NCBI RefSeq assembly: GCF_000699445.3
Contig: NC_067199.1
Span: 30,278,402 to 30,342,401 of the forward strand
Reading direction: 5' to 3'
DNA: 64,000 nt
Source of the DNA: Schistosoma haematobium
Taxonomy: Eukaryota > Platyhelminthes > Trematoda > Strigeidida > Schistosomatidae
Shown here in pieces: positions 20,315 through 31,611 of the stretch. A program made the position numbers and the translations under genes. Each line of letters starts with the position of its first letter. The first letter of the stretch is position 1. The notes beneath the pieces are model-generated. The model searched no databases and was not told the origin of the DNA. It worked only from the letters and a program-made list of their open reading frames with translations.

Positions 20315-21148
20315 ATGACTGAACAGACACCTAACGTACTCAAGCTTAAGACTTTGTCCCCACCTTCGTTTCAACTGATGCCTTTCTGGCCCGACAACAT
20401 CGAAGCCTGGTTTTGCTACGCGGAAGCCGACTTCCACGAGCACGGCGTGATCGACACACGTGCACAATTCCTCGCAGTAGTCAAGGCACTACCGCGCGAA
20501 TTCAAAAGGTATGTAACACCTAGTATGTTTACTAGTGATGTTTCCGATCCTTACGAAATATTAAAACGCTCGATTCTTAAACGAGGAGACCTAACCGATC
20601 GACAAAGGTTAGATCAACTCTTCAATAACATCGACCTGCAACACGGTTCTGCGACGGACATGTTGCAACGGATGAGAGAGGTAATAGGCCCAAGAACTTT
20701 CGACGAAGGTCTATTCAAACAACTCTTCTTGTCAAAACTTCCCCAACAGGTGCAAGCAGTTCTGGTCTCGTTCCAGAACAACGCCTTAGACGAGCTAGCT
20801 GCATCTGCCGACCGCATTTTAGAAATTACGAAACCTTCTACCACCGAGGTATCTTCAGTCAAAGAAAAGCCTCAAACGACTCAGAATGATATAACCGATT
20901 TATGTCATACGCTCACGCGTTATCTTAGTCTTCGTGCCGACCATAAGAGATCGCGCACCCCACGTAGAACCATTTCACGTAAGCGATCTGTCTCTAGACA
21001 ACGAGAGACGGATAATCCCAACTGGTTCTGGTATCATAACCAGTATGGAAAGTTTTCCAGAAATTGCAGAAAACCCTGCAATTTTCCCAACACGAAACCG
21101 ACTGATTCGAAAAGCAATTCGGGAAACTTCCAAGCCGGCACGCGTTAA
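20315..21148 (+). CDS. gag: Gag of array unit 6 (277 aa)
   Basis: Protein identical to unit 1. Confidence 0.93.
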   Translation: MTEQTPNVLKLKTLSPPSFQLMPFWPDNIEAWFCYAEADFHEHGVIDTRAQFLAVVKALPREFKRYVTPSMFTSDVSDPYEILKRSILKRGDLTDRQRLDQLFNNIDLQHGSATDMLQRMREVIGPRTFDEGLFKQLFLSKLPQQVQAVLVSFQNNALDELAASADRILEITKPSTTEVSSVKEKPQTTQNDITDLCHTLTRYLSLRADHKRSRTPRRTISRKRSVSRQRETDNPNWFWYHNQYGKFSRNCRKPCNFPNTKPTDSKSNSGNFQAGTR

Positions 21149-21564
21149 CGGCGACCGTAGCCGGCGAACAAAGCCGTCTGTTATTCGTCACAGATGTGAC
21201 AACGAGAGTCCGCTACCCCGTCGACACTGGCGCAGAAGTTAGCGTTCTCCCAGCAAATCCTAACGACCGACTACACGAATCGACCCTAAACTTACAGGCG
21301 GCAAACGGAAAACCGATCGCTACGTATGGCAAAAGGTACGTTTACCTTAACGTGGGTTTACGCAAACCCATCCACTGGATTTTCGTTATTGCAGATGTTT
21401 CTATGCCAATCATTGGTATGGATCTTCTACAACACCATAATCTGATCATCGACACGCGCAAACGGAGGCTAGTAGACGGAAACACTAATATGTCCGTTTG
21501 CGTAACTTCCTTTTCTGGTTGCAGATTATCCCCAGTTACTATGTTGTACCTCCGTCCCATATAG
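21127..21564 (+). CDS. pro: Protease of unit 6 (-1 frame)
   Basis: Intact. The polypurine tract downstream has four G instead of five (near 21687). Heptamer at 21121-21127. Confidence 0.88.
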   Translation, partial: LPSRHALTATVAGEQSRLLFVTDVTTRVRYPVDTGAEVSVLPANPNDRLHESTLNLQAANGKPIATYGKRYVYLNVGLRKPIHWIFVIADVSMPIIGMDLLQHHNLIIDTRKRRLVDGNTNMSVCVTSFSGCRLSPVTMLYLRPI

Positions 21565-21697
21565 TAAGGAAAGACGACCAGACGCTGCTAAATTTAGTAA
21601 GCTATCAGAAGAGTGTTTACCAACGACAAACTCGTTGGGTTTAAACTTCTGGCTGGCCACGTCTTAGGGTCGTCACTGCCCCACCAGGGGAGTGATC

Positions 21698-22020
21698 TGT
21701 AGCGGTAAATAAATCCCCAAAATAAATAGCTCTGTAAGTTTTCGACATTGGATGCTGACCATATGTTTTAGTGGACTCATCTAGCTGAAGGCGCTCGGTC
21801 AGGCATCCAGACCAGATCACGTGTGGTAACGCCGTGCTCAACATCAACCGCAATCGCTAGCCAGATTAGATCAGAGAATTCCGATATATTGGTCATTGCC
21901 AAATATACTCTTCCGATCTCCTTGACTCTGTCTTTTGATTTCTCTGGGTGGGAACGAAATATATTAGAAGGTGTTACTGGTAGAAGCGTTGTCAAACACT
22001 GAATACCTGTGACATCATCA
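21698..22020 (+). repeat. LTR 7
   Basis: Matches the consensus. Confidence 0.95.
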
Positions 22021-22195
22021 TTGGTGAGACTGACGTGATCTGGTACACCTAATTGCAACTGTGAGTCTGTTCCTTTTTGGGATTTTTATATATCATTGCC
22101 TTATTTTTTATTTTTTTAAACATTGTGATTTTTTTCGTGTTTTTTCTTGGATATATATATATTTTCCCCTCGTTCATTATCGTACTTCATACTTC

Positions 22196-23029
22196 ATGAC
22201 TGAACAGACACCTAACGTACTCAAGCTTAAGACTTTGTCCCCACCTTCGTTTCAACTGATGCCTTTCTGGCCCGACAACATCGAAGCCTGGTTTTGCTAC
22301 GCGGAAGCCGACTTCCACGAGCACGGCGTGATCGACACACGTGCACAATTCCTCGCAGTAGTCAAGGCACTACCGCGCGAATTCAAAAGGTATGTAACAC
22401 CTAGTATGTTTACTAGTGATGTTTCCGATCCTTACGAAATATTAAAACGCTCGATTCTTAAACGAGGAGACCTAACCGATCGACAAAGGTTAGATCAACT
22501 CTTCAATAACATCGACCTGCAACACGGTTCTGCGACGGACATGTTGCAACGGATGAGAGAGGTAATAGGCCCAAGAACTTTCGACGAAGGTCTATTCAAA
22601 CAACTCTTCTTGTCAAAACTTCCCCAACAGGTGCAAGCAGTTCTGGTCTCGTTCCAGAACAACGCCTTAGACGAGCTAGCTGCATCTGCCGACCGCATTT
22701 TAGAAATTACGAAACCTTCTACCACCGAGGTATCTTCAGTCAAAGAAAAGCCTCAAACGACTCAGAATGATATAACCGATTTATGTCATACGCTCACGCG
22801 TTATCTTAGTCTTCGTGCCGACCATAAGAGATCGCGCACCCCACGTAGAACCATTTCACGTAAGCGATCTGTCTCTAGACAACGAGAGACGGATAATCCC
22901 AACTGGTTCTGGTATCATAACCAGTATGGAAAGTTTTCCAGAAATTGCAGAAAACCCTGCAATTTTCCCAACACGAAACCGACTGATTCGAAAAGCAATT
23001 CGGGAAACTTCCAAGCCGGCACGCGTTAA
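22196..23029 (+). CDS. gag: Gag of array unit 7 (277 aa)
   Basis: Protein identical to unit 1; short leader T run. Confidence 0.93.
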   Translation: MTEQTPNVLKLKTLSPPSFQLMPFWPDNIEAWFCYAEADFHEHGVIDTRAQFLAVVKALPREFKRYVTPSMFTSDVSDPYEILKRSILKRGDLTDRQRLDQLFNNIDLQHGSATDMLQRMREVIGPRTFDEGLFKQLFLSKLPQQVQAVLVSFQNNALDELAASADRILEITKPSTTEVSSVKEKPQTTQNDITDLCHTLTRYLSLRADHKRSRTPRRTISRKRSVSRQRETDNPNWFWYHNQYGKFSRNCRKPCNFPNTKPTDSKSNSGNFQAGTR

Positions 23030-23445
23030 CGGCGACCGTAGCCGGCGAACAAAGCCGTCTGTTATTCGTCACAGATGTGACAACGAGAGTCCGCTACCCC
23101 GTCGACACTGGCGCAGAAGTTAGCGTTCTCCCAGCAAATCCTAACGACCGACTACACGAATCGACCCTAAACTTACAGGCGGCAAACGGAAAACCGATCG
23201 CTACGTATGGCAAAAGGTACGTTTACCTTAACGTGGGTTTACGCAAACCCATCCACTGGATTTTCGTTATTGCAGATGTTTCTATGCCAATCATTGGTAT
23301 GGATCTTCTACAACACCATAATCTGATCATCGACACGCGCAAACGGAGGCTAGTAGACGGAAACACTAATATGTCCGTTTGCGTAACTTCCTTTTCTGGT
23401 TGCAGATTATCCCCAGTTACTATGTTGTACCTCCGTCCCATATAG
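23008..23445 (+). CDS. pro: Protease of unit 7 (-1 frame)
   Basis: Intact and identical to unit 1. Heptamer at 23002-23008. Confidence 0.88.
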   Translation, partial: LPSRHALTATVAGEQSRLLFVTDVTTRVRYPVDTGAEVSVLPANPNDRLHESTLNLQAANGKPIATYGKRYVYLNVGLRKPIHWIFVIADVSMPIIGMDLLQHHNLIIDTRKRRLVDGNTNMSVCVTSFSGCRLSPVTMLYLRPI

Positions 23446-23579
23446 TAAGGAAAGACGACCAGACGCTGCTAAATTTAGTAAGCTATCAGAAGAGTGTTTA
23501 CCAACGACAAACTCGTTGGGTTTAAACTTCTGGCTGGCCACGTCTTAGGGTCGTCACTGCCCCACCAGGGGGAGTGATC

Positions 23580-23902
23580 TGTAGCGGTAAATAAATCCCC
23601 AAAATAAATAGCTCTGTAAGTTTTCGACATTGGATGCTGACCATATGTTTTAGTGGACTCATCTAGCTGAAGGCGCTCGGTCAGGCATCCAGACCAGATC
23701 ACGTGTGGTAACGCCGTGCTCAACATCAACCGCAATCGCTAGCCAGATTAGATCAGAGAATTCCGATATATTGGTCATTGCCAAATATACTCTTCCGATC
23801 TCCTTGACTCTGTCTTTTGATTTCTCTGGGTGGGAACGAAATATATTAGAAGGTGTTACTGGTAGAAGCGTTGTCAAACACTGAATACCTGTGACATCAT
23901 CA
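23580..23902 (+). repeat. LTR 8
   Basis: Matches the consensus. Confidence 0.95.
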
Positions 23903-24077
23903 TTGGTGAGACTGACGTGATCTGGTACACCTAATTGCAACTGTGAGTCTGTTCCTTTTTGGGATTTTTATATATCATTGCCTTATTTTTTATTTTTTTA
24001 AACATTGTGATTTTTTTCGTGTTTTTTCTTGGATATATATATATTTTCCCCTCGTTCATTATCGTACTTCATACTTC

Positions 24078-24911
24078 ATGACTGAACAGACACCTAACGT
24101 ACTCAAGCTTAAGACTTTGTCCCCACCTTCGTTTCAACTGATGCCTTTCTGGCCCGACAACATCGAAGCCTGGTTTTGCTACGCGGAAGCCGACTTCCAC
24201 GAGCACGGCGTGATCGACACACGTGCACAATTCCTCGCAGTAGTCAAGGCACTACCGCGCGAATTCAAAAGGTATGTAACACCTAGTATGTTTACTAGTG
24301 ATGTTTCCGATCCTTACGAAATATTAAAACGCTCGATTCTTAAACGAGGAGACCTAACCGATCGACAAAGGTTAGATCAACTCTTCAATAACATCGACCT
24401 GCAACACGGTTCTGCGACGGACATGTTGCAACGGATGAGAGAGGTAATAGGCCCAAGAACTTTCGACGAAGGTCTATTCAAACAACTCTTCTTGTCAAAA
24501 CTTCCCCAACAGGTGCAAGCAGTTCTGGTCTCGTTCCAGAACAACGCCTTAGACGAGCTAGCTGCATCTGCCGACCGCATTTTAGAAATTACGAAACCTT
24601 CTACCACCGAGGTATCTTCAGTCAAAGAAAAGCCTCAAACGACTCAGAATGATATAACCGATTTATGTCATACGCTCACGCGTTATCTTAGTCTTCGTGC
24701 CGACCATAAGAGATCGCGCACCCCACGTAGAACCATTTCACGTAAGCGATCTGTCTCTAGACAACGAGAGACGGATAATCCCAACTGGTTCTGGTATCAT
24801 AACCAGTATGGAAAGTTTTCCAGAAATTGCAGAAAACCCTGCAATTTTCCCAACACGAAACCGACTGATTCGAAAAGCAATTCGGGAAACTTCCAAGCCG
24901 GCACGCGTTAA
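24078..24911 (+). CDS. gag: Gag of array unit 8 (277 aa)
   Basis: Protein identical to unit 1; short leader T run as in unit 7. Confidence 0.93.
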   Translation: MTEQTPNVLKLKTLSPPSFQLMPFWPDNIEAWFCYAEADFHEHGVIDTRAQFLAVVKALPREFKRYVTPSMFTSDVSDPYEILKRSILKRGDLTDRQRLDQLFNNIDLQHGSATDMLQRMREVIGPRTFDEGLFKQLFLSKLPQQVQAVLVSFQNNALDELAASADRILEITKPSTTEVSSVKEKPQTTQNDITDLCHTLTRYLSLRADHKRSRTPRRTISRKRSVSRQRETDNPNWFWYHNQYGKFSRNCRKPCNFPNTKPTDSKSNSGNFQAGTR

Positions 24912-25327
24912 CGGCGACCGTAGCCGGCGAACAAAGCCGTCTGTTATTCGTCACAGATGTGACAACGAGAGTCCGCTACCCCGTCGACACTGGCGCAGAA
25001 GTTAGCGTTCTCCCAGCAAATCCTAACGACCGACTACACGAATCGACCCTAAACTTACAGGCGGCAAACGGAAAACCGATCGCTACGTATGGCAAAAGGT
25101 ACGTTTACCTTAACGTGGGTTTACGCAAACCCATCCACTGGATTTTCGTTATTGCAGATGTTTCTATGCCAATCATTGGTATGGATCTTCTACAACACCA
25201 TAATCTGATCATCGACACGCGCAAACGGAGGCTAGTAGACGGAAACACTAATATGTCCGTTTGCGTAACTTCCTTTTCTGGTTGCAGATTATCCCCAGTT
25301 ACTATGTTGTACCTCCGTCCCATATAG
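24890..25327 (+). CDS. pro: Protease of unit 8 (-1 frame)
   Basis: Intact and identical to unit 1. Heptamer at 24884-24890. Confidence 0.88.
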   Translation, partial: LPSRHALTATVAGEQSRLLFVTDVTTRVRYPVDTGAEVSVLPANPNDRLHESTLNLQAANGKPIATYGKRYVYLNVGLRKPIHWIFVIADVSMPIIGMDLLQHHNLIIDTRKRRLVDGNTNMSVCVTSFSGCRLSPVTMLYLRPI

Positions 25328-25461
25328 TAAGGAAAGACGACCAGACGCTGCTAAATTTAGTAAGCTATCAGAAGAGTGTTTACCAACGACAAACTCGTTG
25401 GGTTTAAACTTCTGGCTGGCCACGTCTTAGGGTCGTCACTGCCCCACCAGGGGGAGTGATC

Positions 25462-25784
25462 TGTAGCGGTAAATAAATCCCCAAAATAAATAGCTCTGTA
25501 AGTTTTCGACATTGGATGCTGACCATATGTTTTAGTGGACTCATCTAGCTGAAGGCGCTCGGTCAGGCATCCAGACCAGATCACGTGTGGTAACGCCGTG
25601 CTCAACATCAACCGCAATCGCTAGCCAGATTAGATCAGAGAATTCCGATATATTGGTCATTGCCAAATATACTCTTCCGATCTCCTTGACTCTGTCTTTT
25701 GATTTCTCTGGGTGGGAACGAAATATATTAGAAGGTGTTACTGGTAGAAGCGTTGTCAAACACTGAATACCTGTGACATCATCA
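25462..25784 (+). repeat. LTR 9
   Basis: Matches the consensus. Confidence 0.95.
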
Positions 25785-25961
25785 TTGGTGAGACTGACGT
25801 GATCTGGTACACCTAATTGCAACTGTGAGTCTGTTCCTTTTTGGGATTTTTATATATCATTGCCTTATTTTTTATTTTTTTTTAAACATTGTGATTTTTT
25901 TCGTGTTTTTTCTTGGATATATATATATTTTCCCCTCGTTCATTATCGTACTTCATACTTC

Positions 25962-26795
25962 ATGACTGAACAGACACCTAACGTACTCAAGCTTAAGACT
26001 TTGTCCCCACCTTCGTTTCAACTGATGCCTTTCTGGCCCGACAACATCGAAGCCTGGTTTTGCTACGCGGAAGCCGACTTCCACGAGCACGGCGTGATCG
26101 ACACACGTGCACAATTCCTCGCAGTAGTCAAGGCACTACCGCGCGAATTCAAAAGGTATGTAACACCTAGTATGTTTACTAGTGATGTTTCCGATCCTTA
26201 CGAAATATTAAAACGCTCGATTCTTAAACGAGGAGACCTAACCGATCGACAAAGGTTAGATCAACTCTTCAATAACATCGACCTGCAACACGGTTCTGCG
26301 ACGGACATGTTGCAACGGATGAGAGAGGTAATAGGCCCAAGAACTTTCGACGAAGGTCTATTCAAACAACTCTTCTTGTCAAAACTTCCCCAACAGGTGC
26401 AAGCAGTTCTGGTCTCGTTCCAGAACAACGCCTTAGACGAGCTAGCTGCATCTGCCGACCGCATTTTAGAAATTACGAAACCTTCTACCACCGAGGTATC
26501 TTCAGTCAAAGAAAAGCCTCAAACGACTCAGAATGATATAACCGATTTATGTCATACGCTCACGCGTTATCTTAGTCTTCGTGCCGACCATAAGAGATCG
26601 CGCACCCCACGTAGAACCATTTCACGTAAGCGATCTGTCTCTAGACAACGAGAGACGGATAATCCCAACTGGTTCTGGTATCATAACCAGTATGGAAAGT
26701 TTTCCAGAAATTGCAGAAAACCCTGCAATTTTCCCAACACGAAACCGACTGATTCGAAAAGCAATTCGGGAAACTTCCAAGCCGGCACGCGTTAA
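25962..26795 (+). CDS. gag: Gag of array unit 9 (277 aa)
   Basis: Protein identical to unit 1. Confidence 0.93.
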   Translation: MTEQTPNVLKLKTLSPPSFQLMPFWPDNIEAWFCYAEADFHEHGVIDTRAQFLAVVKALPREFKRYVTPSMFTSDVSDPYEILKRSILKRGDLTDRQRLDQLFNNIDLQHGSATDMLQRMREVIGPRTFDEGLFKQLFLSKLPQQVQAVLVSFQNNALDELAASADRILEITKPSTTEVSSVKEKPQTTQNDITDLCHTLTRYLSLRADHKRSRTPRRTISRKRSVSRQRETDNPNWFWYHNQYGKFSRNCRKPCNFPNTKPTDSKSNSGNFQAGTR

Positions 26796-27211
26796 CGGCG
26801 ACCGTAGCCGGCGAACAAAGCCGTCTGTTATTCGTCACAGATGTGACAACGAGAGTCCGCTACCCCGTCGACACTGGCGCAGAAGTTAGCGTTCTCCCAG
26901 CAAATCCTAACGACCGACTACACGAATCGACCCTAAACTTACAGGCGGCAAACGGAAAACCGATCGCTACGTATGGCAAAAGGTACGTTTACCTTAACGT
27001 GGGTTTACGCAAACCCATCCACTGGATTTTCGTTATTGCAGATGTTTCTATGCCAATCATTGGTATGGATCTTCTACAACACCATAATCTGATCATCGAC
27101 ACGCGCAAACGGAGGCTAGTAGACGGAAACACTAATATGTCCGTTTGCGTAACTTCCTTTTCTGGTTGCAGATTATCCCCAGTTACTATGTTGTACCTCC
27201 GTCCCATATAG
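26774..27211 (+). CDS. pro: Protease of unit 9 (-1 frame)
   Basis: Intact and identical to unit 1. Heptamer at 26768-26774. Confidence 0.88.
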   Translation, partial: LPSRHALTATVAGEQSRLLFVTDVTTRVRYPVDTGAEVSVLPANPNDRLHESTLNLQAANGKPIATYGKRYVYLNVGLRKPIHWIFVIADVSMPIIGMDLLQHHNLIIDTRKRRLVDGNTNMSVCVTSFSGCRLSPVTMLYLRPI

Positions 27212-27345
27212 TAAGGAAAGACGACCAGACGCTGCTAAATTTAGTAAGCTATCAGAAGAGTGTTTACCAACGACAAACTCGTTGGGTTTAAACTTCTGGC
27301 TGGCCACGTCTTAGGGTCGTCACTGCCCCACCAGGGGGAGTGATC

Positions 27346-27668
27346 TGTAGCGGTAAATAAATCCCCAAAATAAATAGCTCTGTAAGTTTTCGACATTGGA
27401 TGCTGACCATATGTTTTAGTGGACTCATCTAGCTGAAGGCGCTCGGTCAGGCATCCAGACCAGATCACGTGTGGTAACGCCGTGCTCAACATCAACCGCA
27501 ATCGCTAGCCAGATTAGATCAGAGAATTCCGATATATTGGTCATTGCCAAATATACTCTTCCGATCTCCTTGACTCTGTCTTTTGATTTCTCTGGGTGGG
27601 AACGAAATATATTAGAAGGTGTTACTGGTAGAAGCGTTGTCAAACACTGAATACCTGTGACATCATCA
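27346..27668 (+). repeat. LTR 10
   Basis: Matches the consensus. Confidence 0.95.
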
Positions 27669-27847
27669 TTGGTGAGACTGACGTGATCTGGTACACCTAA
27701 TTGCAACTGTGAGTCTGTTCCTTTTTGGGATTTTTATATATCATTGCCTTATTTTTTATTTTTTTTTTAAACATTGTGATTTTTTTTCGTGTTTTTTCTT
27801 GGATATATATATATTTTCCCCTCGTTCATTATCGTACTTCATACTTC

Positions 27848-28681
27848 ATGACTGAACAGACACCTAACGTACTCAAGCTTAAGACTTTGTCCCCACCTTC
27901 GTTTCAACTGATGCCTTTCTGGCCCGACAACATCGAAGCCTGGTTTTGCTACGCGGAAGCCGACTTCCACGAGCACGGCGTGATCGACACACGTGCACAA
28001 TTCCTCGCAGTAGTCAAGGCACTACCGCGCGAATTCAAAAGGTATGTAACACCTAGTATGTTTACTAGTGATGTTTCCGATCCTTACGAAATATTAAAAC
28101 GCTCGATTCTTAAACGAGGAGACCTAACCGATCGACAAAGGTTAGATCAACTCTTCAATAACATCGACCTGCAACACGGTTCTGCGACGGACATGTTGCA
28201 ACGGATGAGAGAGGTAATAGGCCCAAGAACTTTCGACGAAGGTCTATTCAAACAACTCTTCTTGTCAAAACTTCCCCAACAGGTGCAAGCAGTTCTGGTC
28301 TCGTTCCAGAACAACGCCTTAGACGAGCTAGCTGCATCTGCCGACCGCATTTTAGAAATTACGAAACCTTCTACCACCGAGGTATCTTCAGTCAAAGAAA
28401 AGCCTCAAACGACTCAGAATGATATAACCGATTTATGTCATACGCTCACGCGTTATCTTAGTCTTCGTGCCGACCATAAGAGATCGCGCACCCCACGTAG
28501 AACCATTTCACGTAAGCGATCTGTCTCTAGACAACGAGAGACGGATAATCCCAACTGGTTCTGGTATCATAACCAGTATGGAAAGTTTTCCAGAAATTGC
28601 AGAAAACCCTGCAATTTTCCCAACACGAAACCGACTGATTCGAAAAGCAATTCGGGAAACTTCCAAGCCGGCACGCGTTAA
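27848..28681 (+). CDS. gag: Gag of array unit 10 (277 aa)
   Basis: Protein identical to unit 1. This unit has the longest leader T runs, which makes it the longest unit (1886 bp). Confidence 0.93.
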   Translation: MTEQTPNVLKLKTLSPPSFQLMPFWPDNIEAWFCYAEADFHEHGVIDTRAQFLAVVKALPREFKRYVTPSMFTSDVSDPYEILKRSILKRGDLTDRQRLDQLFNNIDLQHGSATDMLQRMREVIGPRTFDEGLFKQLFLSKLPQQVQAVLVSFQNNALDELAASADRILEITKPSTTEVSSVKEKPQTTQNDITDLCHTLTRYLSLRADHKRSRTPRRTISRKRSVSRQRETDNPNWFWYHNQYGKFSRNCRKPCNFPNTKPTDSKSNSGNFQAGTR

Positions 28682-29097
28682 CGGCGACCGTAGCCGGCGA
28701 ACAAAGCCGTCTGTTATTCGTCACAGATGTGACAACGAGAGTCCGCTACCCCGTCGACACTGGCGCAGAAGTTAGCGTTCTCCCAGCAAATCCTAACGAC
28801 CGACTACACGAATCGACCCTAAACTTACAGGCGGCAAACGGAAAACCGATCGCTACGTATGGCAAAAGGTACGTTTACCTTAACGTGGGTTTACGCAAAC
28901 CCATCCACTGGATTTTCGTTATTGCAGATGTTTCTATGCCAATCATTGGTATGGATCTTCTACAACACCATAATCTGATCATCGACACGCGCAAACGGAG
29001 GCTAGTAGACGGAAACACTAATATGTCCGTTTGCGTAACTTCCTTTTCTGGTTGCAGATTATCCCCAGTTACTATGTTGTACCTCCGTCCCATATAG
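28660..29097 (+). CDS. pro: Protease of unit 10 (-1 frame)
   Basis: Intact and identical to unit 1. Heptamer at 28654-28660. Confidence 0.88.
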   Translation, partial: LPSRHALTATVAGEQSRLLFVTDVTTRVRYPVDTGAEVSVLPANPNDRLHESTLNLQAANGKPIATYGKRYVYLNVGLRKPIHWIFVIADVSMPIIGMDLLQHHNLIIDTRKRRLVDGNTNMSVCVTSFSGCRLSPVTMLYLRPI

Positions 29098-29231
29098 TAA
29101 GGAAAGACGACCAGACGCTGCTAAATTTAGTAAGCTATCAGAAGAGTGTTTACCAACGACAAACTCGTTGGGTTTAAACTTCTGGCTGGCCACGTCTTAG
29201 GGTCGTCACTGCCCCACCAGGGGGAGTGATC

Positions 29232-29554
29232 TGTAGCGGTAAATAAATCCCCAAAATAAATAGCTCTGTAAGTTTTCGACATTGGATGCTGACCATATGT
29301 TTTAGTGGACTCATCTAGCTGAAGGCGCTCGGTCAGGCATCCAGACCAGATCACGTGTGGTAACGCCGTGCTCAACATCAACCGCAATCGCTAGCCAGAT
29401 TAGATCAGAGAATTCCGATATATTGGTCATTGCCAAATATACTCTTCCGATCTCCTTGACTCTGTCTTTTGATTTCTCTGGGTGGGAACGAAATATATTA
29501 GAAGGTGTTACTGGTAGAAGCGTTGTCAAACACTGAATACCTGTGACATCATCA
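29232..29554 (+). repeat. LTR 11
   Basis: Matches the consensus. Confidence 0.95.
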
Positions 29555-29730
29555 TTGGTGAGACTGACGTGATCTGGTACACCTAATTGCAACTGTGAGT
29601 CTGTTCCTTTTTGGGATTTTTATATATCATTGCCTTATTTTTTATTTTTTTTAAACATTGTGATTTTTTTCGTGTTTTTTCTTGGATATATATATATTTT
29701 CCCCTCGTTCATTATCGTACTTCATACTTC

Positions 29731-30564
29731 ATGACTGAACAGACACCTAACGTACTCAAGCTTAAGACTTTGTCCCCACCTTCGTTTCAACTGATGCCTT
29801 TCTGGCCCGACAACATCGAAGCCTGGTTTTGCTACGCGGAAGCCGACTTCCACGAGCACGGCGTGATCGACACACGTGCACAATTCCTCGCAGTAGTCAA
29901 GGCACTACCGCGCGAATTCAAAAGGTATGTAACACCTAGTATGTTTACTAGTGATGTTTCCGATCCTTACGAAATATTAAAACGCTCGATTCTTAAACGA
30001 GGAGACCTAACCGATCGACAAAGGTTAGATCAACTCTTCAATAACATCGACCTGCAACACGGTTCTGCGACGGACATGTTGCAACGGATGAGAGAGGTAA
30101 TAGGCCCAAGAACTTTCGACGAAGGTCTATTCAAACAACTCTTCTTGTCAAAACTTCCCCAACAGGTGCAAGCAGTTCTGGTCTCGTTCCAGAACAACGC
30201 CTTAGACGAGCTAGCTGCATCTGCCGACCGCATTTTAGAAATTACGAAACCTTCTACCACCGAGGTATCTTCAGTCAAAGAAAAGCCTCAAACGACTCAG
30301 AATGATATAACCGATTTATGTCATACGCTCACGCGTTATCTTAGTCTTCGTGCCGACCATAAGAGATCGCGCACCCCACGTAGAACCATTTCACGTAAGC
30401 GATCTGTCTCTAGACAACGAGAGACGGATAATCCCAACTGGTTCTGGTATCATAACCAGTATGGAAAGTTTTCCAGAAATTGCAGAAAACCCTGCAATTT
30501 TCCCAACACGAAACCGACTGATTCGAAAAGCAATTCGGGAAACTTCCAAGCCGGCACGCGTTAA
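29731..30564 (+). CDS. gag: Gag of array unit 11 (277 aa)
   Basis: Protein identical to unit 1. Confidence 0.93.
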   Translation: MTEQTPNVLKLKTLSPPSFQLMPFWPDNIEAWFCYAEADFHEHGVIDTRAQFLAVVKALPREFKRYVTPSMFTSDVSDPYEILKRSILKRGDLTDRQRLDQLFNNIDLQHGSATDMLQRMREVIGPRTFDEGLFKQLFLSKLPQQVQAVLVSFQNNALDELAASADRILEITKPSTTEVSSVKEKPQTTQNDITDLCHTLTRYLSLRADHKRSRTPRRTISRKRSVSRQRETDNPNWFWYHNQYGKFSRNCRKPCNFPNTKPTDSKSNSGNFQAGTR

Positions 30565-30980
30565 CGGCGACCGTAGCCGGCGAACAAAGCCGTCTGTTAT
30601 TCGTCACAGATGTGACAACGAGAGTCCGCTACCCCGTCGACACTGGCGCAGAAGTTAGCGTTCTCCCAGCAAATCCTAACGACCGACTACACGAATCGAC
30701 CCTAAACTTACAGGCGGCAAACGGAAAACCGATCGCTACGTATGGCAAAAGGTACGTTTACCTTAACGTGGGTTTACGCAAACCCATCCACTGGATTTTC
30801 GTTATTGCAGATGTTTCTATGCCAATCATTGGTATGGATCTTCTACAACACCATAATCTGATCATCGACACGCGCAAACGGAGGCTAGTAGACGGAAACA
30901 CTAATATGTCCGTTTGCGTAACTTCCTTTTCTGGTTGCAGATTATCCCCAGTTACTATGTTGTACCTCCGTCCCATATAG
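30543..30980 (+). CDS. pro: Protease of unit 11 (-1 frame)
   Basis: Intact and identical to unit 1. Heptamer at 30537-30543. Confidence 0.88.
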   Translation, partial: LPSRHALTATVAGEQSRLLFVTDVTTRVRYPVDTGAEVSVLPANPNDRLHESTLNLQAANGKPIATYGKRYVYLNVGLRKPIHWIFVIADVSMPIIGMDLLQHHNLIIDTRKRRLVDGNTNMSVCVTSFSGCRLSPVTMLYLRPI

Positions 30981-31114
30981 TAAGGAAAGACGACCAGACG
31001 CTGCTAAATTTAGTAAGCTATCAGAAGAGTGTTTACCAACGACAAACTCGTTGGGTTTAAACTTCTGGCTGGCCACGTCTTAGGGTCGTCACTGCCCCAC
31101 CAGGGGGAGTGATC

Positions 31115-31437
31115 TGTAGCGGTAAATAAATCCCCAAAATAAATAGCTCTGTAAGTTTTCGACATTGGATGCTGACCATATGTTTTAGTGGACTCATCTA
31201 GCTGAAGGCGCTCGGTCAGGCATCCAGACCAGATCACGTGTGGTAACGCCGTGCTCAACATCAACCGCAATCGCTAGCCAGATTAGATCAGAGAATTCCG
31301 ATATATTGGTCATTGCCAAATATACTCTTCCGATCTCCTTGACTCTGTCTTTTGATTTCTCTGGGTGGGAACGAAATATATTAGAAGGTGTTACTGGTAG
31401 AAGCGTTGTCAAACACTGAATACCTGTGACATCATCA
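31115..31437 (+). repeat. LTR 12
   Basis: Matches the consensus. Confidence 0.95.
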
Positions 31438-31611
31438 TTGGTGAGACTGACGTGATCTGGTACACCTAATTGCAACTGTGAGTCTGTTCCTTTTTGGGAT
31501 TTTTATATATCATTGCCTTATTTTTTATTTTTTTAAACATTGTGATTTTTTTCGTGTTTTTTCTTGGATATATATATATTTTCCCTCGTTCATTATCGTA
31601 CTTCATACTTC